A DNA stretch of 64,000 nucleotides, from positions 6,166,501-6,230,500 of the forward strand of contig WPIO01000015.1 of NCBI GenBank assembly GCA_009760855.2, written 5' to 3'. Each line of letters starts with the position of its first letter. The first letter of the stretch is position 1. Source of the stretch: Cristatella mucedo. Taxonomy: Eukaryota; Bryozoa; Phylactolaemata; Cristatellidae. Positions 53,214 through 63,980 of this stretch are shown here, one piece after another. The position numbers were made by a program, and so were the translations under genes. Under the pieces are notes generated by a model that was not told the DNA's origin, ran no database searches, and saw nothing but the letters and a program-made list of their open reading frames with translations.

Positions 53214-53520
53214 GGCATCTGCCAAGCTGCATTGGCTAGCAATCGAGCAACAAATTGACTTAAAGATTCCGTCACTCGCTTTTCGGTCCTTCCATTCTGG
53301 TGCTCCGGACTACCAATAAGAACTAGTTTCACATCAGGCCTCATGTCGGGCAGTCCGCTCATCTGACTCACTCGTCGATTACTGGCTAGTGCGCCGAACT
53401 AATTTTGAATCTCTCGGATACCTTGACTTCAGTTACTAAGCTCCAAATGATGAGAACTAACAGCCGATTAACATCATATAATCTCCTAATTTGACGACTT
53501 TCAAAAGGTAGCTTAAAGTA
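53214..53520 (+). repeat. LINE fragment ending the collagen frame
   Basis: 'tgcattggctagcaatcgagcaacaaattgacttaaag' and 'cactcgcttttcggtccttccattctggtgctcc' align with the LINE A region LHWLPVKQRIDLK / LTFRSLHSLAP. Degenerate frames, plus orientation. The collagen ORF stops 8 codons into it. Confidence 0.65.
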
Positions 53521-54345
53521 TACAGTTTCCTTTCACTCCGCCCGAGTGGTTGTCATTTCGTGTGGTTGTGCATTATGGAGCTGTGCACATCGCGACAAAG
53601 GGAAAAGCGACATGCTGTTGTATAGCACCCCAGTTATTCTTCCTGTGTGCTTTCGCTTACGTGCTGTGCATGAATGCTACTTTCCGTGGATCTTACCAAG
53701 CAGCGGCCACGAGTCTTTTGTGAGCTTTCGCATGGGTGCCTAAGCAGGATACATTGCAAGCAATTAACTATTGGTCAGCGCATCTCTCTTCTAGCAGTTT
53801 CTAAAGCCACTGAAAAAAATTGGTTTTTCTCAAGGCATTTCCCAAAAGAATGACTATTATTACTATTTTTGATGTAATTATTTTCTTTGTCACCGAAACT
53901 CGCGGAAGCTGCGATCGTCCTTCTCAAATCCTTCTGAGGGGAAAGAGCGCCGGACAGCGGCTCATTTACGTCATCCAAAGTGGCTGTCGCCGAGTCGTAG
54001 CGGGTAGCTGAAGGCGAGGCTGGATTCGCTTCGAATATTCCTGCTGAGCGAGTAGTGCTGAGGGGGAAGGGAGTGCCGCTCGCGGTTGCTAAGGGTTCAC
54101 TGGTCAAAGGAGCTACGGTAGATGCAGTTGACACGGAGAGACTTCGGCGACTTGACAAGCGGCGGCCGGGCAGCGTCTAGCGAAGAAGCGGCTGCGGCGG
54201 CGTTGAGCGGCGCTGAGACCCCGGAGGAAAACCCGGCGCTGGAAGTGGGCGGCAATATCCGGCTACCCGAGCGTTGCAGCCGCCTGGGATTGGCGACGGC
54301 GAGACTTCGTCGGCTGCTCGGTCTGACAGCGCGGAAGCGGTCGCC
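53521..54345. other. no gene seen
   Basis: No supported feature. A GC-rich 145-codon frame (54122-54559) runs into a LINE end and shows no domain. Confidence 0.4.
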
Positions 54346-54349
54346 ACTC

Positions 54350-54768
54350 TGCTTACGTGCAACTGCTGCACCAGTTTCAGCCTCTTCGCGCCCTGCGTGG
54401 ATAATACATAAGCTGTTTCAGTCCTCCGCTTATAGACCGTTGGCGATAGAAGCTTTAGCTCTGCAGGTCGTAGACTGTAGAACTCGCTTCCACAATTCTT
54501 ACGCAACGACAACTACTCTCCTGCTGCCGACCATGGCTCATCCTTTTCATCGGTCCTGAGCTGCTACTTCCATGCTACCTACTACCTCAACTGCTCTCCT
54601 GACTCTGCTATGCTTCCCACTTTCTCTTTGTTGTGTGAGACGAAGTCTGTTGGCTACAGAATGCGTACCGCACAAAAGCCGCTTAGGCTGTGAGTGCGCT
54701 ATACAAAACTCTCCTGAGTAACACTCACACGGTCTTTATGGCATAGTGGAGGTACAGACGGAGATACA
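54350..54768 (+). repeat. LINE B 3' end
   Basis: Matches 18510-18919 in order (ctgcaccagtttcagcctcttcgcgc, agctctgcaggtc, the CTTCCCACTTTCTCTTTG segment, GGTACAGACGGAGATACATT) with frame-breaking changes. Tail ATTAAATTACATCACATC. Confidence 0.8.
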
Positions 54769-54784
54769 TTAAATTACATCACAT

Positions 54785-56245
54785 CCAGAGACTGGTGGAT
54801 GTGTATAGACTACCGCCAACTTAGTGACCGTGAGGGATAGTCACCCTCTCCCGAGTTTAATGGAGTCACTTGATAAACTCCACAAGGCCAATTATTACAC
54901 CAACCTTGGCAAGATTTTCAGCTACACTCAGGTCCAGGTGTCAGAAGCTGATACAGCTAGAGCAGCATTCATCTCGCAGTGTGGCATGTACCAATTCTGC
55001 AGATTTATCTTCGGATTTTACTACGCCCTGGTTACTTCTCAGATCGCCGTCAACGATACAGTTCAAGCGCTGGCTTTTTAAGTTGCTTCTCCATACCCCA
55101 AAGATTTGCTTTCGTGACAATTGTTGGTTGGATCATTTCGCCGGCATTGGTCGGGTTCTGCGACTGCTGTTTAAGGCATCTGGATTTAAGATGGCGAGCA
55201 AGCTAATTTTCTCAGGAGGTCGTGTTCCTTGGTTACATAGGTCAGCTGGAGTCATCCGAATAATGCGGCAAAAGCCGTCGATCATTCTTGAGTGGCAGAC
55301 TCGGCCCAGATGCCGCAGCCCAATTTCAGCGACTTATTTGCTTCAGCAGGAAGCTCAAAGCCAGCTATGCAGGAATTTTGGCTGTCCTTTACGACTTGCT
55401 GATAGTGTGTCAGCGGTCGCATGACTGCACAGCAGCGTTCCCATAGTGAACTGAATCGGGCGTTAATTAATTACGCCGTACTACGCCTTTGAATCCAAGA
55501 TCCATTCTTTGGATCGAAGGCTACCCTAAAATGTGCTGCATCCTCTTCTTCAGTGGTCCTTGAGCCTCCTACGACTATGGTAGACAGCAACCTGTTGCTT
55601 TCTGAGGACGCAACCTCAGCAAACAAGAAGCTGCGTACTCAGCTTGGAAGTTCGAGCTTTTGGCAGTAGCATAGGCGATCAAAACTCACCGGAAGTACTT
55701 ACTCGGAATACACTCCATTCTGAATACAGACCACGATGCGGTAAAGTGGTAAAGTTGCTGGTTGAGGAGAACGCCGGGGCAACCGCTGGCCGTCCATGGC
55801 GTTGGGCCCACATCTGCATTAACCCTTGACTGGGAGTTCTCCGTTGCCGAAATTAGGGATGCCCAGGAAAATGATCCTGACAGGACGAAAATACGATGAG
55901 ATGAACCAAGCGGACGACAACCGTTGGCCTGTAACTTTATGAAAATACAATCCCGATTGACTGTCGACCCTGATATGGGCTTTCAGATTGTAGACAGCAC
56001 GAGGAAAATGCTACCGCCGACGCTACAACAGACATCGCTTAAGAGTATACACACAAACCTTACATGGAGACACCAGCAAACCGAGATGGCTCCTTCGTCA
56101 CTTCGGGAGTGTTACTTCTGGCTCGGAATGAGGCGTAATGTCGAGTGCTGGATCTCGTGCTTGACGTATCAGGAGCGACTCCCAATAGGAAGCAAGTTTA
56201 AAATGGCGTATTTCAGCTATACATACAGCAAGGAAGTTGAGAGAG
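54785..56245 (+). pseudogene. Ty3/gypsy retrotransposon pol remnant
   Basis: RT motifs in order: WWMCIDYRQL (54796), then in the frame of 54824-55081 DSHPLPSLMESLDKLHKANY, the degenerate QVQVSEADTARAAFIS and MYQFCRFIFGF. Further pieces in other frames (RVLRLLFKASGFKMASKLIF, GRVPWL) match the post-RT connection. 55960-56200 resembles the zinc-binding N-terminus of integrase (YFWLGMRRNVECWISC ... CQ-like). The YLDD box, RNase H and LTRs are not recognisable. Old and broken. Confidence 0.72.
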
Positions 56246-56565
56246 TTTGACGAGCATGAAGGCTGGGATGGATCAAAGCATAGATAGAGCTAAGTGTCAT
56301 CTATATGGAAGTGAAAGCCTGGATTGAGCTGGGCTATCACATCGGCAAGAGGGAGAATATGCATTCTGAAAAGAAGCAGGCCAAGCACAGAGCTCTGGAG
56401 TACCTCGTACTTTAAATGATCATCGGATGATTTCTTCTATTTGCATCAATACTCTTAGAGTTTTCTTCTGAGATAAGACCTGAACTACTGCAGTGCGGTG
56501 TCAGCGATGCCTGGCAAGATGCGAAGAACCCGAGAAGGACTCGATGATTAATAGTATCATTTACT
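56246..56565. other. no gene seen
   Basis: Nothing supported. Confidence 0.4.
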
Positions 56566-56645
56566 TTGCAGCAAATGTAAAGCGCCTAGAGAGAGATTAA
56601 GTTCTCTGAGGGCGCTTTATCAAGTGAATTATTATTATTATTAAG
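56566..56645 (+). repeat. LINE A 3'-end stub
   Basis: GCAGCAAATGTAAAGCGCC, the conserved hairpin and an (ATT)n tail, plus orientation. Confidence 0.8.
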
Positions 56646-57429
56646 CGCTGCTGAAAGATCAAGCAAACGAAGCTGAGAGACTTTAGCTAAGTCTGCATTC
56701 ATGTGTATGTCGTTTTTATGCACACGAATTAATGCTGAATACAAGCGGTGATTAGCTCTGAAAGCCGTCGAAAATTGCTAGGCTTGAAATTTCACTACAA
56801 GAGTTCAAGTGGTCTGCCACAGCTCGTTCCAGTGAGTTTGATACAAGGGGCAGCAGGGAAGGAAAGCTGGGCGGAAGCTGCTCAAGCTCCCTTGGTGTGG
56901 CTTTTAATTACTGGCCCACAAAAAGGTCGCTTTAAAAGGTGCAGAGACAGGACCTAAAGCTAAAGACATATTTATCCTATTGATTATGCATGGCAGCAGC
57001 AGATCCATGCATCGCACAAGTAGGACAACGGAAAGTAGTCTAGAAGGTGGGGAGATTAATTTCACGATCCGGTTACTAGCTGTAAGCTTGAATGTAGATA
57101 TTGTGGTGGTGCTGCAAAGAACTGAGGGAGAGATGTCCTGGGGGCAGTGGCAACGCCACGGGTAGGACTGGGGACGTTTGCCCCCCCCCCCACTACAGGG
57201 TAGCAGCGAGCTGGGCCAACCTATACTCCTACTCCCCCTCACCCGAGCGTCACGAGCAACGAATTATGTCCTAAATCTACCTAATGGGCAACCGTCGAGT
57301 TCGCGAGCATCAGGGGGTGGAGCGATTAGGAAGCCAGACTTAGAGGAAGATTGCCAATGTAAACTTACTACCAAAAGGAGGACAGAGGTTGGTAGGAAGC
57401 AGGTAAGAAGCAAGACTCACCGAGTACAG
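56646..57429. other. no gene seen
   Basis: Includes a 13-base poly-C run at 57179-57191. A segment near 57385-57420 (ggttggtaggaagcaggtaagaagcaagactcaccg) resembles 58597-58640, part of an unnamed dispersed repeat. Confidence 0.4.
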
Positions 57430-58037
57430 CTGGTGCCAAAATCTGCAGCTAGCTTGTCTGTCGTGAGCGTCGCAGCTGCCACATCACATCACTTCTCTCC
57501 GACCTGCAATGGCTAACAGTCAAGCAACGTATCGACTTCAAGGTTTTGTCACTCAAGTTTAGGTCCCTTCATTCTTTGACTCCAGCCTACCAATCAGACT
57601 ACTCCCCCGCCAGACTCGCTTTTCGAAATTTAGCTGTTTACCTATACCTCGTACAAACCCAAAATCTTTTGGAGATCGTGCCTTTTGTTTGTATGCTCCC
57701 AAAGCTTGGAACTCACTCCCGACTTGCATCACGACATCCCCTGACTTGACCGCGTTTAAAAAAAAACTAAAAACGCACTTATTTAGGACAGCATTTAGTG
57801 GGTCCCTGTGATTCGTTCTTCATGTGCTTATGCGTGCCGACACTGTTGCATGCTGCCACTAACCACACTTGCATGCTGACCCTGTGCATGTCACCCCTAA
57901 CCATGTTACTCCTGTTGGTGATTGAGCATGCTACCGCTAGCCATTCAATCGTGTTTCCTATGCAGCAAGTGTAAAGTGCCTAAAAAGAGACTGAGTTATC
58001 TGTATGCGCTTTATCAAGTGTGCTATTATTATTACTA
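57430..58037 (+). mobile_element. LINE A copy
   Basis: Plus orientation: ICS-ASLSVVSVAAATSHHF frame, then LKFRSLHSLTPAYQS, KAWNSLP-type segment, UTR with tcaccCCTAACCATG and the hairpin ending in ATTATTATTA. Frameshifted. Confidence 0.78.
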
Positions 58038-58118
58038 GAAAACCCGGCTTGGATAGAGATTAAGTTCTATTAGGGTGCTATGGGAATGAATTGTATTTAT
58101 TTATATTATCCTACTTTC
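58038..58118 (+). repeat. LINE A-like 3'-end stub
   Basis: 'ggatagagattaagttctattagggtgctatgggaatgaattgta' resembles the terminal hairpin of the diverged subfamily at 45.2 kb. Confidence 0.45.
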
Positions 58119-58239
58119 CTGAGTCTTCGGTGTGTACGTCATCATTACTGGGGATGTTCCAAAACTTAGGGAAGACTTAACGAAGAATCAGCAGCCGAAC
58201 GTGGCTCTACTGCTTAGCCAAGACTCAAGCCAGACTTAG
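58119..58239. repeat. direct repeat unit 1 (~120 bp), unnamed family
   Basis: Segment from CTGAGTCTTCGG to CAAGACTCAAGCCAGACTT is repeated at 58711-58833 at about 80% identity. Contains GAAGACTTAACGAAGAATCAGCAGCC. Confidence 0.6.
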
Positions 58240-58710
58240 CAAACGACCAATCGTAGAAGCAGTCAAGCGCACGCCTTCGTCATTGCTTTGAAGAGCATGG
58301 CTGACGACTCGACTGGAAAAATCATCGAAGCGTTCCACGAGAGTCTCTGGTTTATGAGAATCTATGAGCTCGTCATGCAAGAATCAGTTAGTGAGGCGGC
58401 CGCCGATGAAGAAACTCGTTGAAGGTGAAAACTCACCGGAGGTGAATCTTGAGGGGCCATTTTTTACCTTCCTATCAAAAGAAACATCCTCATGAATCCA
58501 GGCCGCGGAGCGAGTAGGAAGCAGGACTAAGAGGAAGCCATGAGGAAACTTATTATAAACTTATTATGTAAACTTATTATTGAAAGGAAGACCAAAGTAG
58601 GACAGACTTGGACAGGAAGCAGGTCTGAAGCAATACCTACCGTGAAAACCCGGATACCTTAAGCCGCACTTTACACGGAGAGTCTTGCTTCCTACCTGCT
58701 CATGTCCTTC

Positions 58711-58833
58711 TTGAGTCTGGCGTGTTTGCGTCGCCAATACTGGGGGAGGACGGCTCAAGACTTAGGAAAGACTTGACGAAGACTCAGCAGCCACACGTCG
58801 TTCTACTTCTTGGCCAAGACTCAGGCAAGACTT
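58711..58833. repeat. direct repeat unit 2 (~120 bp), unnamed family
   Basis: Second copy of 58119-58239, same orientation. Followed at once by the 27-bp palindrome. Confidence 0.6.
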
Positions 58834-58834
58834 T

Positions 58835-58861
58835 CCAAGCAGCCTATTATAGGCTGCTTGG
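58835..58861. other. 27-bp perfect palindrome
   Basis: CCAAGCAGCCTAT-T-ATAGGCTGCTTGG, perfectly self-complementary around the central base. Followed by an AT-only inverted tract to ~58920. Confidence 0.75.
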
Positions 58862-59128
58862 CAAGTATTAATTATATTATATTAATAATATAATATAATA
58901 TTATAATATTAATTCTATTATAGGCACCGTCAAGGAAACGCCTCCTTCACTGCTTGAAAAAAGCACGGCGGATTAAGTTATACAAAAATAACCTAAGCGT
59001 TATAACCTAACGGATTAACGTTTTAAGCAATAACCCTAAGCGTTCCACGAGTTCCCTGTTAATGGAACACGAAGAGCTCATCACGTAAGAATGAGATAAT
59101 GAGTCGGCGGGCGATTAAGGCAAGCGTG

Positions 59129-59650
59129 ATAATAATAATAATAATAATATTGCACTTGATAAAGCGCCCTCAGAGAACTTAATCTCTTTCTAGGCGCTTT
59201 ACATTTGCTGCAAAGTGATACGCAATAGAATAGTAAGTAAAATCATGCTTGAAAAACAAACAAAATGAATAACATGGTTAGGGGTTACGTGCACTGGGTC
59301 AGCATGCAAATGTGGTTAGTGGCAGCATGAACAGTGTCAGCACGCATAAGCACATCGAGGACGAATCACAAGGACCCACTAAACGCTGTCCTAAATAGGT
59401 ATGTTTTTAAGTTTCTTTTAAATGTGGTCAGGTCAGGGGATGTTCTTATGCAGGTCGGGAGGGAGTTCCAGGCTGTGGGAGCATACGAGCTAAATGCACG
59501 GTCTCCAAAGGATTTAAGGTTTCTACGAGGTATTTCTAGACTGCTGGATTCCGAAAAGCGAGTGGTACGATGCTTTGCCTGATGGGGTAGTATATCTGAA
59601 AGATAGGCTGGAGCCATAGAATGAAGAGACCTAAAAGTGAGCGACAAAAC
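59129..59650 (-). mobile_element. LINE A copy, near-identical to the 6.5 kb copy
   Basis: (AAT)n tail, hairpin, UTR and the C-terminal ORF2 frame (minus ORF 59737-59366) with SLTFRSLHSMAPAYLS and NSLPTCIRTSPDL. Only a handful of differences from 6531-7060 by eye. The 5' end joins unrelated sequence at ~59650. Confidence 0.85.
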
Positions 59651-59849
59651 AAAAAGCGTGGAAAGTAAAACTTCATCAAAGAGGTGCGTCGCGCCGGGAG
59701 CTGAGTGGGCGGGGCGGGAGAATTTCCTATGCAGCAAGCAGAAGATATTTTCACATGATCACACACAATCAGGGGGCAGTCAGGAGGAAAGAAGGACTTT
59801 GGCTAAGACGCTGGAGCAAGTGGCCAGCGACAAATGCCAAGGTTCAGAC

Positions 59850-59998
59850 CCACTGAATGGGGTGCTTGCGTTGTCAAATGATTTTACTCACCATTCAATT
59901 GCATTTTCCTTTGCAGCAAATGTAAAGCACCTAGAGGGAGATTAAGTTCTCTGAGGGCGCTTTATCAAGTGCATTATTATTATTATTATTATTATTAA
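59850..59998 (+). repeat. LINE A 3' end, opposite orientation
   Basis: CATTCAATTGCATTTTCCTTTGCAGCAAATGTAAAGC, hairpin and (ATT)n, plus orientation. With the minus copy at 59129 it forms a large inverted repeat whose outer ends are both ATT tails. Confidence 0.8.
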
Positions 59999-60047
59999 GT
60001 GTAAGGTCAGCGTCCTATCATGCCTTATTAAATCTGATAGGGAAAAG

Positions 60048-61220
60048 CCGTTTGTTTCCCACTATAATCTAGCCGACTGCTGGAACATTTAGCATTTTGC
60101 TACCACTATCGAGGCTTACTGGATTCAGTGTAGATACCAATTCAATCCTAAATGATATTTTATTTTTTACTGATGAAACGAGCATTGCCGGATTTGATTA
60201 CGATGCTACGATGATTCGAATATTTGGGGCTGATCAATTTAACATACTTACAAATAGAGGTACTGCTTTAGCTAATGGACAGGGTGTTTGGACTGTTTCC
60301 AAATTAAATGTAAAAACTGAGACTGTTGGTACCGAGTATTGCTCCTACACCAAGTACTGAAAGTAGTCTAGCATACATTTCTAGAAATCCAGGGAAGAAA
60401 CTAAAAATTAACTATAGCATTAGAGGGTTTAAAATGACATGAAACAATACTAATCAGGAACTGAAATACTCGAGAACTCTTTCAGTACAAAATACTACTA
60501 ATAAAGTTAGATAGTTGATTGCAGCTGCATAGGGATTCGATAAATATGGTATTTATACTAGAAATCCTTGCACACATAACCATTTTAATACTAAGAATTT
60601 AGTTGCAATTGCAAATGAGTCTGATACTTATCCATACATTACTAGAAGTAGCTATCCGAAAGATGGACCTGCTCAACAGAGTGCCTAGATTTCACCTAGT
60701 TTAGAAAGCAATTCTTAGGGCTTAGTGAAGTCACTGAGCTAGTAGGTATTACATATCCCGAATGGTTAACTATACATCCGATCTATTTAATTGATCTTCA
60801 ATATAATACAAATCTACTAGCTGATTTAATAGCCTCTTTTTGTGTAACGGCAGAAGAGCCTTAAAGGCTATCGCCACCGCTTGCAACTGCAGTAAAGGAT
60901 CGCCCACCGCAGGATACGACCTCGGGACCAAAGTCGTGAAAAGTAACCGCCTTATCTAGTGTTCCATTACGGCTCACCTAATATATAATGATCAACCACT
61001 TAGAACCACTGCAAGACTGGATGTTCAATATAATGATCAACTGATTAAAAACACTATAAGATTGCATGTTAGTATTGAATTTGAAGAATTAATTCCACAA
61101 GCAGCTGCAGGAGTGAATCAGGCTACTATCATGGTTTACTACCTAACGATTTGTGAGAAAGCTGCTGAGCTAACTTCAAATGCTAATGGTTCTCAACTTA
61201 TCTGCATGAAAGGCTCATAG
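60048..61220 (+). pseudogene. major capsid protein remnant (second copy)
   Basis: Starts near LADC/AGTF-type sequence, then LLPLSRLTGFSVDTNSI (60097) and ALANGQGVWTVSKLNV. Later parts (TRSSYP-like, TYPEWLTIHP-like, VSIEF) are spread over several frames with many stops. A SINE sits at 60817-60978. A 44-bp tandem duplication follows it (60982-61069, TATAATGATCAAC twice). Confidence 0.8.
60817..60978 (-). repeat. tRNA-derived SINE in the second capsid remnant
   Basis: Minus orientation, ends GGTGAGCCG (60978) to CAGCTAGTA. It has AAGGCTCTT and CGGTGGGCGATCC as in other copies. The B-box region is shortened (a small deletion next to TCGTATCC). Its position differs from the polB SINE, so it is a separate insertion. 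Confidence 0.8.
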
Positions 61221-61261
61221 GTATATAGATTATATTAATGCTGAGTAATTTTATATACTTT

Positions 61262-62047
61262 GTAATAATAAAAGGGAAAAAGAATTCATTCAAGGTTCAG
61301 ATGAGTGAAAAAAATCAATGACCCTCAAAATCGAAGGATAGGAATTTTTTTTTTGTTAGAAGTGATACGATATTTTAAGATCAGACGAACTTATATATTA
61401 GGAAAATGGCGCAAAGAAAACTAAAAATACTTATCAAACAGCAGTGTAACAAGGTATGCACCAATGGTATTATGAAAAGTATTTGAACTTGAAAAATATT
61501 TAGTAATGAAACTTGGAGTAAAATTAGAATGCTCTAATGATTGGTCTGCTAGAAACAACTGTTACAGGCATTCACTAGAAGGAATAATTGATAAAACTAC
61601 ATTGGTATAGATAAATTGCCTATGGAGCAGAAGTATTAGAGATGGGTTAATTCCAACACAGTATCGTGCAAAACATTTACCAGGACTACACGTATTAGGA
61701 CTATTACTAAGTCAATATTATTTCTCTGAATTTTAAATATGTGTACCTGAATTAAAATGCTAAGTAGTACCAGATAACTTTATAGCTGCTGGAAATGTTA
61801 GAATACCTGCAGATAAAGAAATATACTTACTAATCAGCAAATCACTATTTTTATTTCTGTTAGCAAAAAATTGTTACTTTGATTTTGACATTTATATCAT
61901 TAGCAAAGTTTTAAGATTTATCGATAAGACTAAACAAGGATATGATATAAATTATTAAAGAGAAAGTCGTTACCTCAAATAGTTACAGAACCAGATGCTG
62001 ATAGATTTATTAGAATAATACTAGTAGTAAAAGAGGTGTTAAATAGA
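61262..62047 (+). pseudogene. YqaJ-type exonuclease remnant (second copy)
   Basis: Begins with TTCAAGGTTCAGATGAGTGAAAA (compare 40300 region) and continues past ATTAGGAAAATGGCGC. Nuclease-core residues are recognisable in pieces: HSLEGIIDKTTLV, then CLWSRSI, YRAKHLPGLHVLGLL, and CVPELKC. Multiple stops and frameshifts. It does not show the tandem duplication of the first copy. Confidence 0.7.
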
Positions 62048-62086
62048 TCAACGATGCTAATCTCAGAGTATATAGACAAATCGTAA

Positions 62087-62905
62087 AGTTGATACAAGCC
62101 AATTTGTAACAAAGTCTAATGGATACTTATTATCAGATTTTGATATGAATGGAAAAAATTACAGGCTCAACAGATCCAGTTAACTATCCAGATGCTGTAA
62201 CGATGGGATATGCAGAAGCAAATCTTATGGGACCCGGATCTGGAACAATTAATCTTAAAGAACTTATAGTAACACATTTTGGAAATGGTGTTAATCCAAG
62301 AGATGCAGTAAATGTAAGCCAACGAAACTTATATGCAAAAAAATCAGGAGATACAATGACTGTTGACCTAAATATGAATAGGTTTGCGATAACCTCACGA
62401 CACTGTAATGTTAGCAACATAACTCTAATTCTATTACTAGATAACTTTTGTGTTACGTACGGAGAATTTAAAAGAGATTTAGTGCTAAGTAGAACTCCTG
62501 TTGTTAGTAATTTTAATATGAAAGGAAATTCAATAATAAATGCAGCAGATCGAGTTAATTACTCAGATGTTGCTGCAAAAGGCTATTCGGATAAAACATT
62601 AAAAAATTAACAGAGGTACTAGCACTTTCTATTAATCAAAAGTCACTTATAAACTTGATATTAAAAAATATGCTGCCCACTCATGGAAAAACAACAGTTC
62701 CCCTCTAATAGTATTATTAAGAACAATGGTAATAGGTAATACCTAATTGTGGTTCACTAAGACGAACTAGTGACACTTCTGTACTATTTGGTGACATCAG
62801 AGCTACAGATACTCCACAACTAACAGAAACTTTAAGTAATATGCATTCTGTACACGCCTGCATACCGACTGTTATTTTATAAGTAATCTAGGAAATTACT
62901 AAGTA
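62087..62905 (+). pseudogene. fiber-like protein gene d remnant (second copy)
   Basis: Open for 153 codons at 62149-62610: KITGSTDPVNYPDAVTMGYAE, VTHFGNGVNPRDAVNVSQ, MTVDLNMNRFAITS and MKGNSIINAADRVNYSDVAAK. These are the same stalk repeats as 40.999-41.5 kb. The head follows in broken frames (YAAHSWKNNSSPL, RLHTDCYFISNLGN). Confidence 0.75.
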
Positions 62906-62929
62906 AACTTAAAAATTATATAATGACTT

Positions 62930-63349
62930 GGGTAATATAAGTAAAAAATCAGCTTTACAAATGTTTTCAGCTTAGCAGCTGCTTTCTTTATTTTGATGTA
63001 TGTAAACATGTTCATAATCATAAGAACTAATTCATGTTTAACACAATTGTGGTATCAAAATATTTCTGAACGTATCTTCTCTAAATGTTTCTTAGATAAC
63101 GATACTACTTACTTGGTTTAGATTTAGAAAATTTTATTCGAGAAGAATGAAAACAGCAAAAGTTATTGTTTGTTGTGTTATTAGAAGTTAAATACGTACT
63201 ATCAAACTTAGTTACTTATAAAGATCACGAATGCCACAGCTGACTTCAAATAATAAATTAGGATTACGAATAACATTTTTACATAATAGGCAGCCACTTA
63301 GTAAATAATCTTCAATTGTATAAGCTTTTTACATTAATAATTACTTCCA
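62930..63349 (-). pseudogene. zinc-finger protein remnant (second copy)
   Basis: By position and low-level similarity this corresponds to 41765-42853 without its LINE. Only short stretches can be matched and stops are frequent. Placed mainly by collinearity. Confidence 0.45.
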
Positions 63350-63360
63350 TTACTATAGAA

Positions 63361-63440
63361 TGTCTTTTTTAACTTTTAAAGAGAGAACAAAAAAGGCAAG
63401 TAGGATCCGGGCTCTGATATTAGCTAAATATTCAAAAGAA
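63361..63440 (+). pseudogene. integrase N-terminal remnant (second copy)
   Basis: ATG after TTACTATAGA, then MSFLTFKERTKKAS, nearly the same as 42864. After a frameshift PGSDIS and IFKRS follow, and homology stops at ~63440. No catalytic residues are present. Confidence 0.8.
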
Positions 63441-63710
63441 GTGCCCAAGTAGGACAGCTGACATCAGCGTGTCGTGGGAGTTGTCGAAGAAGACAAGCAA
63501 TCTATGAGTCGCTGAGAAAATGCTCTCTGGAATTTGGCCAGACTTGGCCAGATCGATGCTGTCATTTCTATCGACTGGCCAGATCGATGCTCCGCACCCG
63601 ATGCGCAGCATCCGCTGCCTACTCGGACTGTTGCTATGATGATACCCTAGTCAGTGGCCATTGCACAGGCATCCGTACAGCATTTTTTTGCAAGTATACA
63701 CAACAAAGTG
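63441..63710. other. no gene seen
   Basis: Contains a short direct repeat 'ctggccagatcgatgct' (63545 and 63573 regions). No coding evidence. Confidence 0.4.
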
Positions 63711-63818
63711 AGCGAGAAAGAGATAAAGAGAGCGAGAGACAGATGGATAGATTGTATGTGAGAGAGGGCGGGAGAGAGCGAAAGAGACCGATAGAGTGCG
63801 AGAGAGAGCGAAAGTGAA

Positions 63819-63871
<53 letters not shown>

Positions 63872-63872
63872 C

Positions 63873-63964
<92 letters not shown>

Positions 63965-63980
63965 CAGGGAGAGGAGAAAG
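63711..63980. repeat. (GA)n microsatellite
   Basis: Degenerate GA/GAAA repeats become pure (GA)n from ~63822, interrupted by GGCAG at 63870, 63909 and 63962. It continues to near the window end. Confidence 0.95.

Larger units (their letters stand above)
60048..63440 (+). mobile_element. second Polinton fragment, heavily decayed
   Basis: Collinear with 38.8-42.95 kb of the first element: major capsid C-terminal two thirds, YqaJ exonuclease, fiber gene d, zinc-finger region (-), and the first codons of integrase. No TIR, polymerase or ATPase is present. It lacks the LINE B and LINE A insertions of the first copy, so it is an independent integration or an older duplicate. AT-rich relative to flanks. 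Confidence 0.85.

Noticed and set aside
51527-53371. 614-codon minus-strand frame opposite the collagen exon
   Set aside because: Antisense shadow of the 9-base Gly-X-Y repeat, made of repeated Ser/Arg/Gly codons.
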